A stretch of 64,000 nt of DNA. Source: Pseudoalteromonas sp. N1230-9. GTDB taxonomy: Bacteria > Pseudomonadota > Gammaproteobacteria > Enterobacterales > Alteromonadaceae. The notes under the pieces were generated by a model that saw only the letters and a list, made by a program, of their open reading frames with translations, had not been told where the DNA came from and did no database searches. The stretch is taken from the NCBI RefSeq assembly GCF_032716425.1, contig NZ_CP090419.1, positions 2,482,001-2,546,000 of the forward strand, given 5' to 3'. Every line of letters starts with the position of its first letter. Position 1 is the stretch's first letter. The translations under genes were made by a program, and so were the position numbers. Of this stretch, positions 37,244-45,306 are shown piece by piece.

Positions 37244-39247
37244 CTACTGGAGTTTAACCAATTTGCGAGTTCTAATTGGTTCTGTAAGATATAAAAACTC
37301 GCTTAAATCATGAGCACTGTTGATCAGCATATGTTGCTTAGGTTGTGCTAATTGCCAACGTTCAGTTTTGGCAGTTGCTAAATCAATACGCTGAAAGCTG
37401 ACTTTATCAGCATACTCCATGGTAACGGCTAATTGCTGGTTACTCACAGATATACCAATGATGTCATTGTTAGCTGCTTGCCAAACAGTCTCTATATCGC
37501 CATGGCTATTAACTCGAAACACTTCGTTACTGTTCGAAAAGTAAATCTGATCTTGCTCATCTAAATCCATACCATAACAACTTAAGCGTTTCCCTGAGCC
37601 TGTAAACGGTGTCAAAGTTAGGCTTGTTAAATCAAATTTAGCCGGGTGAAATGTCTGTCCATCCTCTGCGCGATAAGAAACCAGAATTGCGTTTTCATTA
37701 TGATACATTTCTCTTAAATAAAAAGAGTGATTACCATGAGGAATTGATTCATAAGTGCCACTGCTTAAATCAATTTTAAATAATGTATCTTTACTTGCAG
37801 TGTAAACCTGTCGAGCGTCTTGGCTCCAAACAATACCAAATAACTCATGGTTATCAGGGTTAGCAAAAATGCGCGTTTGCTTACCATTATCGTATAAAAA
37901 TAATTGCTTTAATCCAAAACGATGTGACTCAAATACAAATTGAGTAGAATCTGGCGAAAACACGGGAAGAAAGTCGATTGATGAGGTATCAACGAGTTTG
38001 GTCAGAGTGTCTGGTTTAGCGCGTGTTTGGCTGACAATATCCACATCAACATTTACTAACTCCATCAAAATAGCTTCAGCGTTTGATGTGTACTGTGCAT
38101 CACGAATTATTTGATAATTATTAAATGGAATTAGCTGTAGCTCACCACCAAGGTCTAAGTGAATAAGCTGATTGCGTTGACTAATTAATAACGCTTGATT
38201 ATTTGGGTGCCAGCTTAAGCCTTGAATACCATCTTCTATGATAGTAATGGTTTGTAATTTTCTATTGGTAAGGTCAAGTACATCAATACGGTATTTGTTT
38301 TGCCCTGCTTCCATGCCTAATGCGATTTTAGTACCATCTTTAGATAACGCACTCACAAGTAACCAATCTTGTTGTGCTGCTGTTACTAAGCGTGTCTTTT
38401 GTTTAGTGTTTAAATCCAGTGAGACAAGTCGAGTATCGTTGTTTTGTTTCTCTTTTTCTATGTAATAGAGTCGCTTATCAGCCCCCCAATCTATATGATG
38501 ACTGGTTAATACGCTGTCATTAAAAACACTCACTGTCGTTTGCTCTAATGGCAGAAATCTTGATAAATCTATGCTTAAGGTGTTGAGTGATTGTGTTTGG
38601 TCTACGGTTTTTACAAACGCGATCGCATTATCGGAGGTAGACCACCCCAAAGCATAGTAGCTTGCGGCATCTTCAGTCAGCCTCACCTCTCGCTCTGTTA
38701 AGAGCTCTTTAATCCAAATATGTTGGCTCTCTTTATCGCCTCGCACAAAAGCGAGGTACTTACCACTATGTGAAAGTGATAAGTTAGCTTCGTTTAGTTC
38801 ACTCGAAGTGAGTGGCATTAACTGGTTAAAGTGAGTATTTACTTTCTGTTGAGGTGTTAGCTGCCAAGCAATAACAACAAAACTAATTAGCAGAACAACT
38901 AACAACGGCAAAAATTGCACTTTTAGTGTTTTTGCTTGCCCCTCAGTTACTTTTTCAAGGCTATAACCGCGCTTAGGGTGTGTAATTATAAACTGTGGAT
39001 TTTTGGCATCTTCTTGGAGTGCTTTTCGTAGCAATGCGATACAACGCTGTACCGAACTCGGGTTGTAGGTAGCATTAGGCCATACTTTTGCAAAGATTAC
39101 TTCTTGGCTTACCACTTCCCCCTTATTTAAATAAAGAGTATGTAATACATCCATGACCTTTGGCTCGACTATTTGCTCATAATCTTGCGATGAAATTAAA
39201 CATCGACTCTCATCAATTGCAAATTTGCCGATTCGATAACGCGCCAC
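37244..39247 (-). CDS. CadC-like membrane regulator with TolB-type beta-propeller
   Basis: This 667-residue protein has an OmpR/PhoB-type winged helix at about 20-97 (SSVQRCIALLRKAL and ITHPKRGYSLEKV). One membrane helix lies at about 110-129. A large periplasmic region with repeated TolB/WD-like beta-propeller blades follows, for example LSWHPNNQALLISQRNQLIH and FLPVFSPDSTQFVFESHRFG. This ToxR/CadC architecture binds DNA directly from the membrane, and the propeller is the presumed sensor. It starts with GTG and GGAG lies about six bases upstream. It is divergent from the spermidine-synthase-like gene, a likely target. Confidence 0.85.
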   Translation of the reverse strand: MARYRIGKFAIDESRCLISSQDYEQIVEPKVMDVLHTLYLNKGEVVSQEVIFAKVWPNATYNPSSVQRCIALLRKALQEDAKNPQFIITHPKRGYSLEKVTEGQAKTLKVQFLPLLVVLLISFVVIAWQLTPQQKVNTHFNQLMPLTSSELNEANLSLSHSGKYLAFVRGDKESQHIWIKELLTEREVRLTEDAASYYALGWSTSDNAIAFVKTVDQTQSLNTLSIDLSRFLPLEQTTVSVFNDSVLTSHHIDWGADKRLYYIEKEKQNNDTRLVSLDLNTKQKTRLVTAAQQDWLLVSALSKDGTKIALGMEAGQNKYRIDVLDLTNRKLQTITIIEDGIQGLSWHPNNQALLISQRNQLIHLDLGGELQLIPFNNYQIIRDAQYTSNAEAILMELVNVDVDIVSQTRAKPDTLTKLVDTSSIDFLPVFSPDSTQFVFESHRFGLKQLFLYDNGKQTRIFANPDNHELFGIVWSQDARQVYTASKDTLFKIDLSSGTYESIPHGNHSFYLREMYHNENAILVSYRAEDGQTFHPAKFDLTSLTLTPFTGSGKRLSCYGMDLDEQDQIYFSNSNEVFRVNSHGDIETVWQAANNDIIGISVSNQQLAVTMEYADKVSFQRIDLATAKTERWQLAQPKQHMLINSAHDLSEFLYLTEPIRTRKLVKLQ

Positions 39248-39377
39248 TTACTTCTCCAATAAATATTTACGAATCAAAGATTAAGGTTTTCTTAAGAGAA
39301 ACTCAAGGGTTACTCCATTGTCACTTTGCTCTGGCTATTAGATTGTTTTTGTTATGTCAAAATAGGTAATAAAAACA

Positions 39378-41384
39378 ATGTATAAATATTTATCAACGCT
39401 CACTATTTTCATCAGTGCTTTTTTAATTTTTCAAATTCAGCCGATGCTTTCAAAACAACTTCTACCCCAATTTGGTGGTGGTGCATCTATTTGGTCAGCG
39501 AGTTTAGTGTTTTATCAAGTCATGTTACTTATTGGCTATTTCTATGCGCATAACATGGGTCGCTTTCATATTAAGTTGCAGGTAGTCACCCATATAGTTT
39601 TAGTCACCTGTGCCACACTCATTGTTGTGACAAAATTTGCAGCCCCAAATCTCACAAAGTGGCCGCCTACGCTTGCGGTGTTTGTTAATTTATTTATAGA
39701 AATTGGTCCAATATTTATTCTACTGAGCGCCACCAGCGTGCTTTTACAAAGGTGGTATGTGCAAACTGCTTCAGCACAAGTGCCTTACCATTGGTATTCC
39801 ATCTCAAACTTGGGTTCTTTACTGGCGTTAATGAGCTACCCGCTCGTTTATGAATTACTATTTTCTTTAGAGCAGCAAACTACCTACTGGCTATTTGGAC
39901 TTATCAGCTACTGCTTGTTATTAACACTTCTTGTAATATTTTTACTAAAAAAAGCACCCGACATATCAAGAGCGCCTATTCAAACTAGGCATATCACGGT
40001 ATTAAAAGGTAAAGGTCAATGGCTGTTACTCAGTGCCTTAAGCTCAGCCATGTTGGTATCTACCACGCATATGATCAGCACTAATATTCCACCCATGCCA
40101 TTACTTTGGTCACTGCCCCTTGTAATTTACTTGCTCACCTTTAGTTACACGTTTGCCAACAAAGCAAATTATCAGCGTCATAAGTGGGCATATGCGTTTA
40201 TATTTTCGGCTTTTGCAGGCCTGCTGATGTTTTATTTTGGCAGCTTATTCAATGCCCTAGCCCAGCTTATAATTTACAGCCTGATTCTATTTACCGCCTG
40301 CATGATTTGCCACGGTGAGCTTAGAAGCAAGGCCCCTGAAAATGAGCAATTTACGATTTTTTATTTCTATATCGCCCTTGGCGGTGTGTTAGGTTCGCTT
40401 TTCAGTACGCTCATTGCCCCATTGCTATTCGTCCAAATTGACGAGTACTTACTTGCATTAGCCGTTATTTTTAGTGCTGTCTGTTATTTCCAACTAAAAG
40501 CTGAAACTACGACAAAACAGCTCAAATTCACTCTCGCAACCAGCTCCGTTGCTTGGCTATCATGTTATTGTTTTTTAGCTGTAAACTTTAATCAATATAA
40601 CGTTGCCACTAGCCGCAACTTTTATGGCTATTTAGCGGTAAAAGATATAAACACTCAGTCAATAAAAGAAAGACGCTTAATTGACGGCACCACGATTCAT
40701 GGCTCTGAACCATTAAACGCAAACCAACAGTTTGGGCAAAGTTACTACCACCAACATACTGGTGTCGCTAAATCACTTGCCATACTAAAGCAACAAAGCG
40801 CACTAAACATTGGTGTAATTGGTTTGGGTGCAGGTGTTTTAGCTCGGTTTGCAGACCAGCAGGATAGTATTCACTTTTTTGAGTTAAACCCTGCTGTGGT
40901 CGAGATGGCAAAGCATTATTTCTCTTACTTAGAAAACAGTGAAGCTAAGCTCAAAGTGACCTTGGGAGATGGCCGTATAGCGCTAAAAAATAATGCGAGC
41001 GAAATATTTGACGTATTAATTATTGATGCATTTACCAGTGATGTAATTCCTGCGCATTTGCTAACCCAAGAAGCAATATCGCTTTATTGGCAAAGACTCA
41101 ATGAAAATGGCGTATTAATTGTGCATATCTCAAATAACCATATTGACTTATTGCCAGTATTACAGGCACATAGCCAACACTTTAATAAGGCTATGTTAAA
41201 GTTTAGCTATCAAGGCCATAGCCCATCAGACATAGGCTCAGACTGGGTGGTGCTAACTGATAATCAGGCTTTTTTAAATCGTGTATCTATCAGTGATTTG
41301 TCGCCCATTAAACGCTACCCACATAGCGAGTCGGCAATGTGGACTGATAGCAAACACAGCCTACTCCCCTTATTAAAATTCTAA
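39378..41384 (+). CDS. Fused membrane transporter-like / spermidine-synthase-like protein
   Basis: This 668-residue protein has about ten membrane helices in its first 410 residues. A C-terminal Rossmann methyltransferase-like domain related to spermidine synthase follows. The cofactor loop is GVIGLGAGVLARF, followed by FFELNPAVVEMA and FDVLIIDAFTSDVIPAHLLT. No propylaminotransferase activity is proven for this membrane-fused family, and the product is unknown. The gene is monocistronic and divergent from the CadC-like regulator (130-base gap). Confidence 0.8.
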   Translation: MYKYLSTLTIFISAFLIFQIQPMLSKQLLPQFGGGASIWSASLVFYQVMLLIGYFYAHNMGRFHIKLQVVTHIVLVTCATLIVVTKFAAPNLTKWPPTLAVFVNLFIEIGPIFILLSATSVLLQRWYVQTASAQVPYHWYSISNLGSLLALMSYPLVYELLFSLEQQTTYWLFGLISYCLLLTLLVIFLLKKAPDISRAPIQTRHITVLKGKGQWLLLSALSSAMLVSTTHMISTNIPPMPLLWSLPLVIYLLTFSYTFANKANYQRHKWAYAFIFSAFAGLLMFYFGSLFNALAQLIIYSLILFTACMICHGELRSKAPENEQFTIFYFYIALGGVLGSLFSTLIAPLLFVQIDEYLLALAVIFSAVCYFQLKAETTTKQLKFTLATSSVAWLSCYCFLAVNFNQYNVATSRNFYGYLAVKDINTQSIKERRLIDGTTIHGSEPLNANQQFGQSYYHQHTGVAKSLAILKQQSALNIGVIGLGAGVLARFADQQDSIHFFELNPAVVEMAKHYFSYLENSEAKLKVTLGDGRIALKNNASEIFDVLIIDAFTSDVIPAHLLTQEAISLYWQRLNENGVLIVHISNNHIDLLPVLQAHSQHFNKAMLKFSYQGHSPSDIGSDWVVLTDNQAFLNRVSISDLSPIKRYPHSESAMWTDSKHSLLPLLKF

Positions 41385-41391
41385 CAGGCAT

Positions 41392-41426
41392 AAAAAAAGC
41401 GTGATGATTTTTATTAATCATCGCGC
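41392..41426 (-). terminator. Terminator downstream of the two-TM paralogue cluster
   Basis: On the minus strand GCGCGATGATT and AATCATCACGC (41399-41426) form an 11-base stem with one G-T pair, followed by seven T. It lies about 50 bases after the stop of the gene at 41475 and just beyond the convergent plus-strand gene. Confidence 0.88.
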
Positions 41427-41474
41427 TCATTAAATTGCATTAATTTCTAAACACTAAGCCACTTTAGGGTATTG

Positions 41475-41822
41475 CTAGTCAAAGTATCCCAAACACAACC
41501 CCGCTATACCTAAAAGAATCATACCAATTAGGCTGATATCCATAAAAAATGCCAGAAAACGGTCTATTGGTCTTGCATGGCGTAAAATGATATCTTCATT
41601 TGCTAGAGGGGTTTTTCCTTTTTTACCTCGAACTAATATTCCTGCATACATACCAACTCTAAGACCCATTCCACCACGGTCCCAACTTGGCGTTCCGCTT
41701 CCTTCCTCTTTCACTTTTCTATCTAATCGGCGGATTGTGAGCCGTGTAAAAAGTAACCCTGAAATTAAGAAACTAACTAAAAAAATTACATTCAACACTT
41801 CAAAAACACTTTTCATTTCCAT
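41475..41822 (-). CDS. Two-TM protein of unknown function, paralogue A
   Basis: This 115-residue protein has membrane helices at about 8-28 and 92-112. The loop between them carries the near-invariant block GTPSWDRGGMGLRVG (43-57) and a second block DIILRHARPIDR. Paralogues follow at 41946 and 42416 on the same strand. I do not recognise the family. The leader sequence (AAAAGAAACTCATATTTGAA on the plus strand near 41823) is shared with paralogue B, so the whole unit was duplicated. No strong ribosome-binding site is visible before the ATG. Confidence 0.72.
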   Translation of the reverse strand: MEMKSVFEVLNVIFLVSFLISGLLFTRLTIRRLDRKVKEEGSGTPSWDRGGMGLRVGMYAGILVRGKKGKTPLANEDIILRHARPIDRFLAFFMDISLIGMILLGIAGLCLGYFD

Positions 41823-41945
41823 TAAAAGAAACTCATATTTGAACTTTTATAATACAATTACTTGTAGTTAGTTGGCTCATTACTAAAAACTGCATGTATT
41901 AAATCTAGCTCCATGCCTAAATGCTGAAGTTAACCAAAACAAATA

Positions 41946-42293
41946 CTAAACTAAATAGCCCAGCCATTTCCCTAAAGGCCATAATATAAATATAGCCACT
42001 AAACTTATACTCATAGAAAAAGCTAGAACACGGTCGATAGGCCTTGCATGACGTAGAATGATCTCATCCTCTGTAAGAGATGCTTTATCTGACTTATTCT
42101 TTATCAGTGTGACCGCATACATACCTACTCTAAGACCCATCCCGCCCCTATCCCATGACGGTGTTCCTTCACCTTCCTCTTTGATTTTTTTGTCAAGATG
42201 ACGAATGGTTAAGCGCGTAAAACAAAATCCCGAAATGAGAAAGCCTAATACAAAAATTACATTTAAAACTTCAAAAACACTTTTTATTTCCAT
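41946..42293 (-). CDS. Two-TM protein of unknown function, paralogue B
   Basis: This 115-residue protein is closely related to paralogue A, with nearly the same N-terminus (MEIKSVFEVLNVIF) and the identical GTPSWDRGGMGLRVGMY block. The segment after the block (TLIKNKSDKASLTEDE) and the second membrane helix differ most. The roughly 30 bases upstream of the start are almost identical to those of copy A. The 122-base spacer to the neighbour has a promoter-like AT-rich sequence but no terminator, so the three could be separate or joint transcripts. Confidence 0.7.
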   Translation of the reverse strand: MEIKSVFEVLNVIFVLGFLISGFCFTRLTIRHLDKKIKEEGEGTPSWDRGGMGLRVGMYAVTLIKNKSDKASLTEDEIILRHARPIDRVLAFSMSISLVAIFILWPLGKWLGYLV

Positions 42294-42415
42294 TAAAAGA
42301 AACTCATATTTGAACTTTTATCATAAAGCAGTCTGTAGTTAGTTGACTCGTGTAATTATTAGCTCTTAGGGCATTTTAGTCTGCTGCATGCCTAAATAAC
42401 CAAATAAAGGCACGG

Positions 42416-42760
42416 TTAAAAATATCCTAACCACTTCCCTGCAAGCCATAATATAAACATCCCTAAAAGGCTTAAATCGACAGTAAATGCCAGTACTCTA
42501 TCTATAGGGCGAGCATAACGCAGGATTATATCTTCGTCCGGTATCGGGGAGCTTCCTTTTTTACCACGAACCAGTACAACTGAATACACGCCAACTCGAA
42601 GCCCCATTCCCCCCCTATCCCAGCTAGGCGTACCACTCCCCTCTTTTTTAACTTTTTTATCTAATCGACGAATAGTAAAACGTAAAAATAACAGCATAGA
42701 AATAAGAAAAGAGATACCTAAAAATATCAGTAATAAGTGAAAAATATAAGCACCGCTCAT
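42416..42760 (-). CDS. Two-TM protein of unknown function, paralogue C
   Basis: This 114-residue protein is the most divergent of the three at the N-terminus (MSGAYIFHLLLIFLGISFLI). It keeps RRLDKKVKKEGSGTPSWDRG and the DEDIILRYARPIDRVLAF segment. It is first in the minus-strand series and faces the divergent plus-strand cluster across 393 bases. No function can be assigned. The conserved polar loop suggests a shared binding surface. Confidence 0.72.
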   Translation of the reverse strand: MSGAYIFHLLLIFLGISFLISMLLFLRFTIRRLDKKVKKEGSGTPSWDRGGMGLRVGVYSVVLVRGKKGSSPIPDEDIILRYARPIDRVLAFTVDLSLLGMFILWLAGKWLGYF

Positions 42761-43153
42761 TTATTTATTCCTATCAGTATAACCAAGTACACACCTCTCC
42801 AGAGGTCTACCCCAACAAGTAGCAGCCCTAACTTTTTCTTCGATCTTTTTTACCTATTAAGCTGTGTCAAACACACAAAAAAGTATCCTAAAAATACAAA
42901 CATATCAAAGTAATAATATATATTTCAGAAGTTGCCATGCCAGTGCAACACCTCAACTCTGCGCCAATTATCTTTTTCAAAGTAACGAACAATTAAAATA
43001 GGAACATTACTCTTTACATTACGTTCATTCTTTATTAATGTCTGAAAAAGTGCAAGGACTGCCTATGAATATACCTAGCTTAAACCCTCGATTCGTTGTC
43101 TTGCTCATTCTTGTTTGCGCCGTTATTTTTCCAGTTATTAGTCAAGGAGAAGT
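42761..43153. other. 393-base divergent intergenic region
   Basis: This AT-rich spacer separates the minus-strand two-TM cluster from the plus-strand cluster. It contains a small palindrome ACCTCT-CC-AGAGGT (42793-42806). From 43065 there is a short frame encoding a hydrophobic leader (MNIPSLNPRFVVLLILVCAV and onward) that runs out of frame over the start of the next gene. It ends with the AAGGAG that serves the gene at 43154. No other gene, tRNA or repeat is seen. Confidence 0.5.
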
Positions 43154-43678
43154 ATGTTTAGCTGGTTCAGAAAGAAAAAAGAAGTATTTTTATGCCCTGA
43201 AGTCAATGGTATCGTGACTGAAAATGGTCAACCCATTGCTAACTTAGAAATAATTCGCTCATTAATCTACATAGATGAAAAAGTTCATCGAGACGCTGCA
43301 ATAACCGATGAAAATGGGCGCTTTCACTTCCCTAAAAAAACAATTTTATCCTCAATACCTGATAAGTTGATTGCTGAGCATCGTGTTTCTCAAGAAATTT
43401 TTATTGAAAGAGAAGATGAGCTAACTCCTTTATGGGTTGCAACTCAAGCTGGTATTAATGAAATTCCGGAGTACAGTAAGAAGCTGTCATTCTTGAACTG
43501 CCAAATAACTGATCCTCATGTTGTATTTGAGTTCAAAAATCAAAAAAATAAGCATCGTAACTACGTAGCTCAAAGCATTTGTAGGTGGGAAGAGGATTTT
43601 TTACCCTATAAACTTTTAAAGAATGGTAAACAATACCGAATAAATAATTATGACCTAACAGATTTAACTGAAATATAA
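43154..43678 (+). CDS. Carboxypeptidase-regulatory-like (DUF6795-like) protein, copy 1
   Basis: This 174-residue protein begins MFSWFRKKKEVFLCPEVNGI and then has a beta-rich domain with VTENGQPIANLEIIRS and TDENGRFHFP (51-60). This pattern is seen in carboxypeptidase-regulatory and DUF6795-type domains. The C-terminal part includes INEIPEYSKKLSFLNCQ and SICRWEEDFLP. Two related copies follow. In other bacteria such proteins lie next to lipase or type VI effector genes, and a lipase gene follows here, so an immunity role is my inference. AAGGAG precedes the ATG. A hydrophobic leader frame upstream is out of frame. Confidence 0.75.
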   Translation: MFSWFRKKKEVFLCPEVNGIVTENGQPIANLEIIRSLIYIDEKVHRDAAITDENGRFHFPKKTILSSIPDKLIAEHRVSQEIFIEREDELTPLWVATQAGINEIPEYSKKLSFLNCQITDPHVVFEFKNQKNKHRNYVAQSICRWEEDFLPYKLLKNGKQYRINNYDLTDLTEI

Positions 43679-43769
43679 GGAAGATTGACATGGAAAAAGT
43701 CAAAACAGGTGACTATAACTAATTTTGTGTAATTGCCTATATCGAAGCATGTTGAATTACAAAAAAGGA

Positions 43770-44476
43770 ACAATCAACTTTACATCTGTTTTTCTATTTA
43801 TTAGAGTCCCCTCAATACGCACGGATTGCTTATGAAAAAATCAATTACAAATAAAATTACTCAGATCATTCTAGCCTTCTCTGCGTGTGTGATTATTTTC
43901 ACAGCTATTGGTCAAGGAGACGATATGTTTAGCTGGTTCAGAAAGAAAAATGAGGTATTTTTAAGCCCTGAAGTCAATGGTATTGTGACTGAAGATGGTC
44001 AACCCATTCCTAACTTAGAAATAATACGTTCGTTAATGTATTTAGATGAGATTAACCGTCGAGACACAGCAATTACAGATGAAGGTGGGCGCTTTCACTT
44101 TCCAAAAATCACTATTTTTTCCTCAATTCCGAATAAACTTATCGTTGAAAACCGTATTTCCCAAGAAGTATTTATCCTAAATGAAGAAAATAAAATTGAA
44201 CTCTAGAGCGCTAATCAGTCTGGAATTAAAGAAATACCAGAATATACCAAAAAATTAGCATTCTTAAATTGCGAGATTACAAATACATTAGTTAGGTTTG
44301 AGTTCAAGAATTACAATAATGAACATTTAAATAGGATAGCCTCCAGTATTTGTAGATGGGAAGAAGACTATATACCAACACACATCATAGAGAATGGAGA
44401 GATAAAGTACAAAATACATGATGGTGACTTCAATAAGATCACAGAGCTTTTTACAGGGAAGGAAGTTGCATTATGA
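43770..44476 (+). repeat. Tandem duplication unit 1 (partner at 44599-45306)
   Basis: The block starting ACAATCAACTTTACA and running through a leader segment and a complete copy of the gene recurs at 44599-45306, with high identity by eye. The units are almost equal in length (707 and 708 bases). Copy 1 (43154-43678) shares the coding part but has a different upstream sequence, so the second duplication is the younger. Confidence 0.8.
43925..44476 (+). pseudogene. Carboxypeptidase-regulatory-like protein, copy 2, interrupted by an amber codon
   Basis: The frame from the ATG at 43925 matches copies 1 and 3 for 93 codons and then meets TAG at 44204-44206. Beyond it the same frame continues without another stop to TGA at 44474-44476, and its translation (NQSGIKEIPEYTKKLAFLNC, later SICRWEEDYIP) is clearly homologous. 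At the TAG the other copies have Trp (TGG), so a single G-to-A change explains it. The full length would be 183 residues plus stop. Upstream, an in-frame hydrophobic leader starts at 43832 (MKKSITNKITQIILAFSACV) and joins the body. The product is a truncated 93-residue protein, or 124 residues with the leader, unless the stop is suppressed. Confidence 0.85.
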
Positions 44477-44598
44477 GTTTTAAAATAGCAAACGTAGCAA
44501 CCATAACTATAACCATCGTCAAATAAATTCAGCAGCCTCTGTTATCCGGCCAGATAATAGGAATAATAACTCTATAGCACACCGAACCACGATAAGGC

Positions 44599-45306
44599 AC
44601 AATCAACTTTACACCTGTTTTTCAATCTATTAGTGTTCCGTAAATACGCACAGATTGCTTATGAAAATCAATTACAAATAAAGTTACCCACATCATTCTA
44701 GTCTTCTCTGCGTGTGTAATTATTTCCACAGCTATAGGTCAAGGAGAAGATATGTTTAGCTGGTTCAGAAAGAAAAAAGAAGTATTTTTATGCCCTGAAG
44801 TCAATGGCATTGTGGCTGAAAATGGTCAACCCATTACTAACTTAGAGATAATTCGCGCACTGACCTATATAGATGGTGTAGAGCGCCGTGATACAGTCAC
44901 AACGGGTAAATATGGTCACTTTCACTTCCCAAAAAAAACAATACTCACCTCTATTCCGAATAAATTAATTTCCGAAGACCGAGTACACCAGAAAATTGTT
45001 ATTGAAAAAGATGATCAGTCTATCATTGGTTTATGGGGGGCGACTCAGCTTGGCATAGACGAAATTCCTGAGTACACGGATAAGCTAAAATTTTTAAATT
45101 GCGAACTAACTAACCCATTAGTTAGATTTGAATTTAAGAATAATACTAATGAACAGCTCAATAGAGTTGCGACAAGTATTTGCACATGGAAAGAAGATTA
45201 CATTCCCACATGGATTATGGAGGATGGTGAAGAAAAGTATGAAATTCACAATGGTGATTTGAATAATTTGACAGAACGTTTTACAGGGAAAAAAGTTGAA
45301 CAATGA
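44599..45306 (+). repeat. Tandem duplication unit 2 (partner at 43770-44476)
   Basis: This is the second copy of the block. It carries the same upstream sequence, a hydrophobic-leader remnant that is frameshifted (ATG at 44661 soon meets TAA after one A is lost), the AAGGAG and the gene copy 3. Confidence 0.8.
44752..45306 (+). CDS. Carboxypeptidase-regulatory-like (DUF6795-like) protein, copy 3
   Basis: This 184-residue intact copy begins MFSWFRKKKEVFLCPEVNGI. The beta-sandwich motif here reads TGKYGHFHFP. The Trp lost in copy 2 is present (IGLWGATQLGIDEIPEY). It ends just where the lipase gene begins: the lipase TTG start at 45296 overlaps its last codons. This tight coupling supports a shared job, for example protecting the cell from the lipase. 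AAGGAG precedes the ATG. The protein has no signal peptide or membrane helix as started here, so its cellular place is uncertain. Confidence 0.78.
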   Translation: MFSWFRKKKEVFLCPEVNGIVAENGQPITNLEIIRALTYIDGVERRDTVTTGKYGHFHFPKKTILTSIPNKLISEDRVHQKIVIEKDDQSIIGLWGATQLGIDEIPEYTDKLKFLNCELTNPLVRFEFKNNTNEQLNRVATSICTWKEDYIPTWIMEDGEEKYEIHNGDLNNLTERFTGKKVEQ

